Positions 44,015 to 50,959 of a stretch of DNA of 64,000 bases are shown here, one piece after another. This DNA comes from CAZKRL01 sp964555295. Lineage in GTDB: Bacteria; Bacteroidota; Bacteroidia; Flavobacteriales_D; Sanyastnellaceae. The notes under the pieces are model-generated. The model did no database searches. It saw only the letters and a list, made by a program, of their open reading frames with translations, and was not told the origin of the DNA. Location of the stretch: the NCBI GenBank assembly GCA_964555295.1, contig CAZKRL010000005.1, positions 47,971 to 111,970 of the forward strand. Direction: 5' to 3'. The translations under genes were made by a program, and so were the position numbers. Every line of letters begins with the position of its first letter. The stretch's first letter is position 1.

Positions 44015-44044
44015 AAAAGAAAAGGGGGCATTTAAGCCCCCTTT
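44015..44044 (-). terminator. Rho-independent terminator of the PA-domain T9SS gene
   Basis: A perfect 9-bp stem (AAAGGGGGC with GCCCCCTTT, 6-nt loop) sits 20 bp after the stop at 44065; on the minus strand it is followed by TCTTTTG. Confidence 0.72.
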
Positions 44045-44064
44045 ATAATTCATGAAATCACATT

Positions 44065-46026
44065 TTATCTCATGATTTCAATTCTGCGCGTTTCGGCTTT
44101 TCCTTGATTCCAAATTCTCATGATGTACATGCCGTTGGGGTATGTGTTGACATTCAGTGAAGGACTGTATGGACCAGAATACAATGGCTCTCCCATCATG
44201 TTGAATAACTCGATAAGATTAGGTTGTTTGCCAATTGCAATCACGTTTATTACATCGGCAGCCGGATTGGGATATACAAGAATTCTTTCATCATCTGTGA
44301 ATTCAATAATACCAATCGGTTGCTGCCCTTCACAAGTACAGCCCAATACGATAATATCGTCTACCGTGGTAGTGTCTCCATCATCACAAATTGTTCCTAT
44401 TTGAATATCGCAAGTTCCGTTATCACATCCAGCAGAAGGGAGGTAGTTACATGCATTGGGGTCAGTGCAACCCGCAGCAATACAGGAACCATCATCCGAT
44501 GTTGCATCGACATTATAATTACAGGCCGTCGGGTTGGTGCAACCTGCGATGTTGGCTGTCAAATTATTCACGTCAACCAGTCTGGCTGCAATGGATGGCA
44601 CAAGGTCTGTTCCAAAACCGAGCGAGTACCATGTTCCATTATCATTGATTGGGCCAACCGCTTCAAGGCTGTAATTGATTCGTTCATCGTAGTCATAAGC
44701 ATTTCCGAATGACAGGTAAACTGTAGTTTCGGATGTGACCGCGCAGAATAGGTAGCGCTGGTTGTCTACCAACGGAACGGCCTCGTTAAAGGAGGAGTAT
44801 ACCAATGTATTTTGTAAGTCAGATTCATAGCTGTAGTCTCCGAAAGCGATTGGATTTAGATCCCAAGCGGTACCTGCCGGAAAATTTACAGTGTCATTGA
44901 GGTTCTCGAACACGTTGTTCCATTCATAGAGAACTGTCTCTACATAGGCGCCATTAAGAACATCAGCTGCGCCGGTTGAAGCTCCGAAGTATAGACCCAT
45001 AGCAGCCAATCTGCTGGCGTTGGGGTCTTTGAATTGAATGCAAATTCCAAATTCTCCTGTGTTGTCGGTAGGACGGTAAGATGCATCAATAATAGGCAAT
45101 GACGTGCTATCAAGCTCGGCATATGCAAGGTATTCGTCTCCGATAGTGAAAGATACGCTTCTAGAGTTATCTGCGATGAAATTATCTGATGAGTCAGCGC
45201 TTACGGAATAGGTTATATCATACTTTCCATCGGGATAGCTAGCCTGATTAAAATTGGGTATATCAAACCAAACGCTATCGCCACTCGCAAGAGAATCCAA
45301 GGTGCTGATCTGGTCGTAGATTACGTTGCCGGCATAGGTTACTGTGGTATTGAAGGTAATATTCTGTTGAGTGTTTTGGCCATAATTGAATATCCATGAG
45401 CCGAGTGGAACTGTAAACTCTGTTGAGTCCTGTGCAATGAGTGAGGGCACTCTGGTAGATGGTGCAACCATCAAATCCATAGGCCACATTCCAATGTCAT
45501 TTGCGTAGTAATTCTGCTTGGAGCCGATAAAGGCTGTAACGGTTCCTGCGTTGATTTGATTGGCGAGATCCTGACCTGCCTGTTGCGTTATCATAACGAC
45601 AGGAATTACAACATTTGCGCCAACATCTCCGGGAGCCATGCCAATGGGCGAGCCAGGAACGTTATTTATAATTACTACTGCGATGGCGCCAGAATTTTGA
45701 GCATTGTATGCTTTGAGTCCGAATTGACAGCTGCCGCGGTATATAACTGCGATATTACCATCGATTTCCGAGGCATTTAAGATTCCTCCAATAGTATCGC
45801 AGCAAAGTGAATCGGCGGTGGTACCGTCTACGGCAAATACCAAGTTTCCGGTTGTGGCATTCAGCGGGTCATTCAAATCGGGTGATCCCCAGCCACCTGC
45901 AGGATCGGCCCAAGTCATTTCATAGTTTCCTTCAAGCTCGCTGGGGTTTTCAACATAAAAAATTACCTGAGCACTTGAAGCAATGACAGTGAAAATGAAA
46001 ATGCATAGAGTAAAAAATTTTGTCAT
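44065..46026 (-). CDS. T9SS-sorted protein with PA domain and two DDGSC repeats
   Basis: A 653-residue secreted protein. After a signal peptide (residues 1-19) comes a protease-associated (PA) domain: GNIAVIYRGSCQFGLKAYNAQNSGAIAVVIINN at about 92-124, then VVIPVVMITQQAGQDL. A long beta-rich middle follows. Near residues 505-545 lie two repeats of the GCTD-x2-AC-NY type, as in the protein at 35022-38051. LVYPNPAADVINV to the end is a T9SS type A sorting domain. No protease domain accompanies the PA domain. An exact -7 box lies 27 nt upstream of the start. Confidence 0.85.
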   Translation of the reverse strand: MTKFFTLCIFIFTVIASSAQVIFYVENPSELEGNYEMTWADPAGGWGSPDLNDPLNATTGNLVFAVDGTTADSLCCDTIGGILNASEIDGNIAVIYRGSCQFGLKAYNAQNSGAIAVVIINNVPGSPIGMAPGDVGANVVIPVVMITQQAGQDLANQINAGTVTAFIGSKQNYYANDIGMWPMDLMVAPSTRVPSLIAQDSTEFTVPLGSWIFNYGQNTQQNITFNTTVTYAGNVIYDQISTLDSLASGDSVWFDIPNFNQASYPDGKYDITYSVSADSSDNFIADNSRSVSFTIGDEYLAYAELDSTSLPIIDASYRPTDNTGEFGICIQFKDPNASRLAAMGLYFGASTGAADVLNGAYVETVLYEWNNVFENLNDTVNFPAGTAWDLNPIAFGDYSYESDLQNTLVYSSFNEAVPLVDNQRYLFCAVTSETTVYLSFGNAYDYDERINYSLEAVGPINDNGTWYSLGFGTDLVPSIAARLVDVNNLTANIAGCTNPTACNYNVDATSDDGSCIAAGCTDPNACNYLPSAGCDNGTCDIQIGTICDDGDTTTVDDIIVLGCTCEGQQPIGIIEFTDDERILVYPNPAADVINVIAIGKQPNLIELFNMMGEPLYSGPYSPSLNVNTYPNGMYIMRIWNQGKAETRRIEIMR

Positions 46027-46053
46027 TTTGTATTGGGTTTTAGTTAGTTCTTA

Positions 46054-46061
46054 CAAATATA
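46054..46061 (-). promoter_or_regulatory. -7 promoter box for the PA-domain T9SS gene
   Basis: Minus strand TATATTTG, an exact TAnnTTTG match, 27 nt before the ATG at 46026; no clear -33 element. Confidence 0.5.
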
Positions 46062-46104
46062 TCCATGGCGGTCCTATTATTACTTGAACCGGGAATTTTA
46101 TCAG

Positions 46105-46479
46105 TTATAATGCTGATTTTTCTGCCATACTAATTATCAAGATGCCGCAGAGAATGAACGCGAGACCGAGGTAATGAGGTAGTCCGATACGCTCATTGAA
46201 AACGAAGTATCCCGCAATAAGGGTGAATCCAAAATTAATGCCGGTTGCCATCGGGTTAACGAGAGAGATCTTGGCGATGCTCAAAGCTTTAATCAAAATT
46301 ATTGCCGAAAGGAAAACAAGGGCAAAACCGGCAATTACCCTCCATCGCATCAAGAAATAGATGTAATCAGTTATGCCACTGAGCGATTGGTTTTTTATGT
46401 CAGATTTAATAAGTGCAGCTCCGCTGACATTTATAGCGGCATACAAAATGGAATATAAAACTACAGGAAGAAAATTCAC
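46105..46479 (-). CDS. Small EamA/DMT-type four-helix membrane protein
   Basis: A 124-residue inner-membrane protein with four hydrophobic segments (about 4-22, 47-66, 75-93, 98-117) and the pattern ALSIAKISLVNPMATGINFGFTLIAGYFVFNERIGLPHYLGLAFILCGI. This is the second half-type signature of EamA/small-multidrug-resistance transporters (a P-x-G loop then FNE). As a half-size unit it would work as a dimer. The substrate is unknown. It stands alone 32 bp upstream of the oxygenase in the same direction. Confidence 0.78.
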   Translation of the reverse strand: MNFLPVVLYSILYAAINVSGAALIKSDIKNQSLSGITDYIYFLMRWRVIAGFALVFLSAIILIKALSIAKISLVNPMATGINFGFTLIAGYFVFNERIGLPHYLGLAFILCGILIISMAEKSAL

Positions 46480-46511
46480 TCGTTTGAAATTTTAGATTGG
46501 GCGATGTGCAA

Positions 46512-47471
46512 CTATTTTTTCAGGCCGATTTCAGCGAGTCTTTCTTCTAAGAAGGCTCCAGCCGTTATGGGAGGCCATGCGGCAGAGGATCCGGCCGAAA
46601 TGCAGGAGGGTAGACAGTCTAATTTCATTTCACTTCGGGGATGTAAAAAGAAAGGTATGCTGTATCTTGAACTACCCCATTTTTCGCGAGGCGGATTAAC
46701 TACCCGATGAGTTGTGCTTTTTAATTTTCCGTTGGTTAGTCGTTGTAACATATCACCTACATTCACAACAATATGATCGGGTAACGCCGTCACAGCAACC
46801 CATTCGTTCTTCTTGTTCAATACCTCAAGGCCATCTGCAGAAGCCCCAATCAAAAGAGTTATCAGGTTGATGTCTTCATGCTGTCCGGCCCGCACAGCAC
46901 TCTTTGGTTCAGCCGTAATGGGTGGATAATGAATGGGCCTCAGAATGGAGTTGCCATTTTTGATTTTGTCATCGAAATAATACTCATCTAAGCCAAGGTA
47001 TAGGGCTATGGCTCTAAGCATATATTTACCTGTATGTTCAAGTTTTCTGTAGGCATCTATTCCAACAGCGTTGAATTCGGGTAACTCTTCAGTGAAGATG
47101 TTAGTTGGGTATTCAGCTTTGATGGGGTCACCATCTGTTACCTCTTGACCAAAATGCCAAAACTCCTTTAAATCACCCGAGTTGCTTCCTTTAGCGTGCT
47201 CCCTTCCAAAGGATGTATAGCCACGTTGGCCTGCGAGCTCTATGACCTCATATTTTTTCTTTGTGTTTTCATCGAGGGTAAAGAAAGATTTTACCTCATG
47301 GTATAATTTTTCTACGGTGGCTTCATCCATTAAATGATTTTTTACCGCCACAAATCCTATATCTTCATATGCGGCACCAAGGTCATTTACGAATTGGCTT
47401 TTGGCGTTTTTGTCACCATTGATGAAATCATCGAGGTTCACCGCCGGTATTCCCATGTCATATAAATTCAT
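46512..47471 (-). CDS. Isopenicillin-N-synthase-like 2-oxoglutarate/Fe(II) oxygenase
   Basis: A 319-residue non-heme iron dioxygenase of the DIOX_N plus 2OG-FeII_Oxy type. The iron ligands are His and Asp in GQHEDINLITLL (about residues 195-197) and His in KSTTHRVVNPP (about 255). RYSIPFF provides the Arg that binds 2-oxoglutarate, with Ser next to it. The N-terminal half has EDIGFVAVKNH. Typical products are hydroxylated or desaturated small molecules or amino acids; the substrate is unknown. Confidence 0.88.
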   Translation of the reverse strand: MNLYDMGIPAVNLDDFINGDKNAKSQFVNDLGAAYEDIGFVAVKNHLMDEATVEKLYHEVKSFFTLDENTKKKYEVIELAGQRGYTSFGREHAKGSNSGDLKEFWHFGQEVTDGDPIKAEYPTNIFTEELPEFNAVGIDAYRKLEHTGKYMLRAIALYLGLDEYYFDDKIKNGNSILRPIHYPPITAEPKSAVRAGQHEDINLITLLIGASADGLEVLNKKNEWVAVTALPDHIVVNVGDMLQRLTNGKLKSTTHRVVNPPREKWGSSRYSIPFFLHPRSEMKLDCLPSCISAGSSAAWPPITAGAFLEERLAEIGLKK

Positions 47472-47511
47472 AGTTGAAGAATTTGAATATTGTGTAAAAT
47501 TATAGAATCGA

Positions 47512-48126
47512 TTATCGCTTTCTACGTATTGATCTTACAAAACTCGTCCAGGCAGCAGCATCGAGTAAATTCCCGCCACTTTTAAAGCCCGACGATTGTC
47601 GCGCTGAATTTTTTTCGTTCTGCTCGCTGAAAGCATCAGCCGATAAATCATTTAAACCGTCTAACTGAGAAATGGATACCACATCTCTACTGAACTTATA
47701 ATATCTGTCACCCGGAAGATCCAGGGCAAGTATTTCTTTGCGGAGTTGATGTTTGGACGGGTAGGGGAGGATATGAATCGTGGGCAATATCAGAGTGTCT
47801 TGTTCCATCCATTGAACAATGCTGATATGGTTTTGGGTAGTGTCTTTAGGGACTATGAATTGTGATTTTTTGAGCCCAAGAAAGATAAAATTCAATGTAT
47901 CTCCTGCAACGGCGGGCATGGTGAAATACCCTTGGTAATCACTGAAAGTGCCCCGGTAGTCGCTAACTCTGTAAATGGAGGCAAATGGAACGGGTATGAG
48001 TGAATCTCCTGCAACAGCAATGCCAGAAACCTGAATGATATGTTGTTTCTGTGCGTCAACATGAATTGCATTGCATAACAGAAAGATTACCGCTACAATG
48101 GCTTGTGGCTTCCACGCGACAGGCAT
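47512..48126 (-). CDS. Exported CarboxypepD-regulatory-like (TonB-box type) protein
   Basis: A 204-residue protein starting at the ATG at 48126, which gives a signal peptide MPVAWKPQAIVAVIFLLCNAIHVDAQ. Then ISGIAVAGDSLIPVPFASIYRVSD plus YRGTFSDYQGYFTMPAVAGDTLNFIFLGLK is the carboxypeptidase-regulatory-like beta-sandwich known from the N-terminus of TonB-dependent transporters and from stand-alone proteins in this phylum. The C-terminal half is unrecognised and ends in a basic RRKR. The frame continues upstream into the GT4 gene on the opposite strand, so the shorter form is preferred. Confidence 0.75.
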   Translation of the reverse strand: MPVAWKPQAIVAVIFLLCNAIHVDAQKQHIIQVSGIAVAGDSLIPVPFASIYRVSDYRGTFSDYQGYFTMPAVAGDTLNFIFLGLKKSQFIVPKDTTQNHISIVQWMEQDTLILPTIHILPYPSKHQLRKEILALDLPGDRYYKFSRDVVSISQLDGLNDLSADAFSEQNEKNSARQSSGFKSGGNLLDAAAWTSFVRSIRRKR

Positions 48127-48167
48127 TGACCGTATTATTGCGGAAATACTTTTTAGTTTTAAAGGAA

Positions 48168-49295
48168 GTGACCCAAGGCAATTCATCATTAAAAAAGAAA
48201 CACGTTTTGGTGGCCATTTCATCTGATATAGTCACCGATGTTCGCGTGACGAAGGTAGTAAGGTTTCTTTGTGGTCAAGATTTTTTGGCGAGTGTGATTT
48301 GTTGCAGAAGATCGAGCATTGATTGGAGCGGTGAGTTTCCTGTAACAAGGATGAGAATGTTGTTTCAATCCTCATTTCTTTTCTACTTTTTTTTCAATCT
48401 GAAATTATTTTTACGCGGTTTATTCCATCGGGCAGATCTGATTTTGGCAAATGATTTGGATACGCTTCCGGCGTGTAGGATTCTTGGGTGGTTGAAGCGT
48501 TCGCCTGTTGTTTACGATAGTCATGAGTTCTTTACAGAGAGTGTGGGTTTGATGAATCGGCCTGTGGTGAGGGGTATTTGGAAGCGGATTGAAAAAGCTT
48601 TTCTGCCCGGAGTTGCTGTTGCTTATACGGTTTCAGAACCTATCGCTGAGGCGTATTTTAAGCGATACAATGTTGCCTTTAAAGTTGTACGAAATTATCC
48701 GGATTTATCCAGATTTCCGTTGCGATCCAACATTCATCCTTACCCCCAGAGCAAGTACATTCTTTATCAAGGGGTTTTCAATCCGTGTCGCAGTCTGCCA
48801 CAGTTGATAAGATCCATGACTTTGGTAGATGATGAATATCATTTGATTTTGGCGGGATATGGTGAATTGACGGGAGAATTGAAGGAGCTTGTGAATGTCT
48901 TGAATTTATCAAATAGGGTCAAATTCACAGGAACAATGGAGTATTCACAATTGATTCAATATACTTATTACGCCTCGCTGGGTATTGCCCTTGAAGAACC
49001 TGAATCGCTCAGTTTTCGGTATTCGTTGCCGAATAAAGTATTTGATTATGTTGCTGCCGGCTTGCCTTTTATCAGCATGGGAACTCCATTGGTGAAACAA
49101 CTTATTGATGAGCATGGTATTGGGTTTATTTGTGAGAGCAATGCCCCGGAGTTGTTAGCGGCTAGAATCAATGATGTGCTCGCTGATAATAGGGGACTGG
49201 AGCGTGTACGTGGCGCGCAGAAAAATGCAAGGCAGTCATTCAATTGGCAAAATGAGTGTTCACGCTTGGGTGATTTATTCGGTAATTTGAGATGA
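48168..49295 (+). CDS. Family 4 glycosyltransferase
   Basis: A GT-B enzyme of about 375 residues. The first half has YDSHEFFTESVGL, a typical GT4 acceptor-side motif; the second has YILYQGVFNPCRSLPQLIRSM, and the sugar-nucleotide site EEPESLSFRYSLPNKVFDYVAAGLP (E-x7-E type). The GTG at 48168 is chosen because upstream sequence belongs to the divergent gene; TTG/GTG codons at 48204-48207 are alternatives. Likely role is assembly of a surface glycan. Its 3' end overlaps the ATE-like gene by 56 bp. Confidence 0.82.
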   Translation: MTQGNSSLKKKHVLVAISSDIVTDVRVTKVVRFLCGQDFLASVICCRRSSIDWSGEFPVTRMRMLFQSSFLFYFFFNLKLFLRGLFHRADLILANDLDTLPACRILGWLKRSPVVYDSHEFFTESVGLMNRPVVRGIWKRIEKAFLPGVAVAYTVSEPIAEAYFKRYNVAFKVVRNYPDLSRFPLRSNIHPYPQSKYILYQGVFNPCRSLPQLIRSMTLVDDEYHLILAGYGELTGELKELVNVLNLSNRVKFTGTMEYSQLIQYTYYASLGIALEEPESLSFRYSLPNKVFDYVAAGLPFISMGTPLVKQLIDEHGIGFICESNAPELLAARINDVLADNRGLERVRGAQKNARQSFNWQNECSRLGDLFGNLR

Positions 49296-50340
49296 TGAGC
49301 AGCAGTCTTGCCATGATTGTAAGTCGGTTGTCATTTTTACGAATGAGATTGCGCTCCAAGATTTTCTCGGCAACCATCGGGTGAAGAATGAATCGGTCTT
49401 TGTCTAAGAACTCAGATGACGGCCACACACTATTGGGAATGGTGAGTTGACTTTGAAGTTTTCCTGAGAAAACAACTAACTCTCCCGTATACTGATCAGC
49501 GGCAATGAAAATGTTCGGATAGTTGGTTAACTCAATATATATAGGCCATGATATCCATTGACCATCAGCGGTTATTTGTCGAAGAGATAAGGTGTGAAGT
49601 GGATAAATCCACGTCTTGTGCTGAATATCAAATGAATCCAGTAGTTCGGATATCATTGTAAGAATTTTTTTGATAAAGCTGGCTGATGAGCCTAAATCGG
49701 GTTTCTCTGCGTATTCCAACCATTTGCATTCCTTGGTTAAATATTCGAAACGCCCAAGGAATAATTTATAATCCATTCGTGTTGGCTCATCGAGCACATA
49801 TCCAGGGTAGTAATGTTGTATGCCATGCTCTCGCGCAAACTGAAGCTCTAACAACATGGTTGCCTTGCCTAATGATAAATGCAGATAGTCTCTGTCATAG
49901 CAGCAGAGCAGCGAGGCCATTGCATGAAAGCCAACGTCGAAAAGGCTAAACGCAATCAGTTTTTCATTGTGGTATAAAACTACCTCCATGGTCTTAAAAC
50001 CTGTATAACTTGGGTTGTGGAATATGGCTGTAGGATCTCGCATGATAAATGATTGAAATCGCTTTGACTGAATAGCATAAAGTTCTTGGTGTCGTTCAGT
50101 GCAACGCGCTTCGCGATATTCAATCCTGAAAGGGCTTATTTTTTTTAGAATTTTTCGATGAGATTTGCGCTCGGTCCAACTTCTAACGTTGAGCCGAACG
50201 TGCATTGCTGAGAACAATCCTTCACCTACACAAATAATATCTGCCTGATACATTTGATCTGTCCCGCGAAACCATCCTTGCGCAAGCAATTCATCATACT
50301 GGCCATGCCTCAAGCTGTCGGCGCTGATGTATTTTGACAT
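49240..50340 (-). CDS. Divergent arginyl/leucyl-tRNA-protein transferase (ATE/Bpt-like) with C-terminal extension
   Basis: A 366-residue protein. Residues about 45-220 align by eye with ATE: VRLNVRSWTERKSHRKILKK fits the N-terminal ATE region, and the GNAT-like core reads YDRDYLHLSLGKATMLLELQFAREHGIQHYYPGYVLDEPTRMDYK. ATE enzymes attach an amino acid from a tRNA to protein N-termini (N-degron pathway). The CxxC-type cysteines expected before the VR segment are missing; one Cys remains in IICVGEG. About 130 C-terminal residues are unrecognised. The family call is fairly sure, the activity is not. Confidence 0.7.
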   Translation of the reverse strand: MSKYISADSLRHGQYDELLAQGWFRGTDQMYQADIICVGEGLFSAMHVRLNVRSWTERKSHRKILKKISPFRIEYREARCTERHQELYAIQSKRFQSFIMRDPTAIFHNPSYTGFKTMEVVLYHNEKLIAFSLFDVGFHAMASLLCCYDRDYLHLSLGKATMLLELQFAREHGIQHYYPGYVLDEPTRMDYKLFLGRFEYLTKECKWLEYAEKPDLGSSASFIKKILTMISELLDSFDIQHKTWIYPLHTLSLRQITADGQWISWPIYIELTNYPNIFIAADQYTGELVVFSGKLQSQLTIPNSVWPSSEFLDKDRFILHPMVAEKILERNLIRKNDNRLTIMARLLLIISNYRINHPSVNTHFAN

Positions 50341-50498
50341 TGAGTAAAATTAGACATCTGTTGTCTTATGTGAATAGCAAATTTCTATGGTGCATAAGAA
50401 AGATCGACGTTTCGCAGTGAAGGATATTGTAAGTTTTACTTTATGAAACCGTCATAATTTCTTTACTCAATGGCAATATCAGTATTCGTAGGCCAAGA

Positions 50499-50506
50499 TT
50501 TATTTG
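50499..50506 (+). promoter_or_regulatory. Possible -7 box 4 nt before the 56-codon gene
   Basis: TTTATTTG (7 of 8 positions of TAnnTTTG) is followed by CAGT and the ATG at 50511, the same 4-nt geometry as at 23108 and 23135. Confidence 0.35.
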
Positions 50507-50510
50507 CAGT

Positions 50511-50681
50511 ATGAAAACATATTTGCTTCGCTTCAGTGAAGGAAACTCGGTACAAGAGCTTACGACCATAGTGGCCAGACTCAAAATGGTAAAGGGTGAG
50601 GAGATGTTGACGACTCAGGATGGTGTTGAAATTCCCCTAAGAAATATTTTAAGTGTCAACGGTATTCGTTTTGCCTGCTAA
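50511..50681 (+). CDS. Small protein of 56 residues, unknown function
   Basis: An uninterrupted frame from ATG to TAA encoding 56 residues: MKTYLLRFSEGNSVQEL at the start, a basic helix (ARLKMVKGEE), then TQDGVEIPLRNILSVNGIRF. The pattern looks like a beta-strand, helix, beta-hairpin mini-fold. It is preceded by a -7-like box 4 nt upstream. No family is recognised and coding status is not proven; codon use looks normal. It lies between the ATE-like gene and tRNA-Arg. Confidence 0.55.
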   Translation: MKTYLLRFSEGNSVQELTTIVARLKMVKGEEMLTTQDGVEIPLRNILSVNGIRFAC

Positions 50682-50749
50682 TCGATTCTAGTCCCAGGTG
50701 GCTCGTTCAAATTCTTTAATGAGCTGGCTTCGCTTTATGTTACGATATT

Positions 50750-50775
50750 AAAAAAAAAAACGGTTAGACCGTTTT
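50750..50775 (-). terminator. Terminator of tRNA-Arg
   Basis: On the minus strand AAAACGGT pairs with ACCGTTTT around a 3-nt loop and continues into a run of T, right after the tRNA 3' end. Confidence 0.78.
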
Positions 50776-50777
50776 AG

Positions 50778-50851
50778 TGACACCGTAGGGATTCGAACCC
50801 CAAACCTTCTGATCCGTAGTCAGATGCTCTATCCAGTTGAGCTACGGTGCC
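50778..50851 (-). tRNA. tRNA-Arg (anticodon ACG)
   Basis: A 74-nt cloverleaf on the minus strand. The acceptor stem is GGCACCG with CGGTGTC; the D arm is GCTCAACTGGATAGAGC. The anticodon stem TCTGA/TCAGA encloses the loop CTACGGA (anticodon ACG, expected to be edited to ICG). The T arm is GGGGTTCGAATCCC. No CCA is encoded, so CCA must be added after transcription. The tRNA stands between its own promoter and terminator as an isolated unit. Confidence 0.95.
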
Positions 50852-50863
50852 AAATTGCGGGTG

Positions 50864-50894
50864 CAAATATACCTCTCCGTTTGAAGTGTGCAAG
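50864..50894 (-). promoter_or_regulatory. Sigma-A promoter of tRNA-Arg
   Basis: Minus strand TTG (50894-50892), a 20-nt spacer, then TATATTTG (50871-50864), 12 nt before the mature tRNA 5' end. Close to the ideal Bacteroidota promoter. Confidence 0.78.
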
Positions 50895-50959
50895 TCATTA
50901 GTTCAATCGTGATAAAAACATGCAATTCTTCTGTCCGTAATTCTTTCTGTTAGGATGGC

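Larger units (their letters stand above)
43696..44064. other. Intergenic region without a gene
   Basis: 369 bp between convergent genes. I see two hairpins (annotated separately as terminators at 43805 and 44015) and no credible open frame or RNA gene. Confidence 0.6.

Noticed and set aside
46504..46710. Plus-strand frame at the end of the oxygenase gene
   Set aside because: Antisense to the oxygenase C-terminus; no promoter or homology.
50751..50760. Poly-A run suspected as an assembly or transposon scar
   Set aside because: It is the T tract of the tRNA-Arg terminator read from the other strand.
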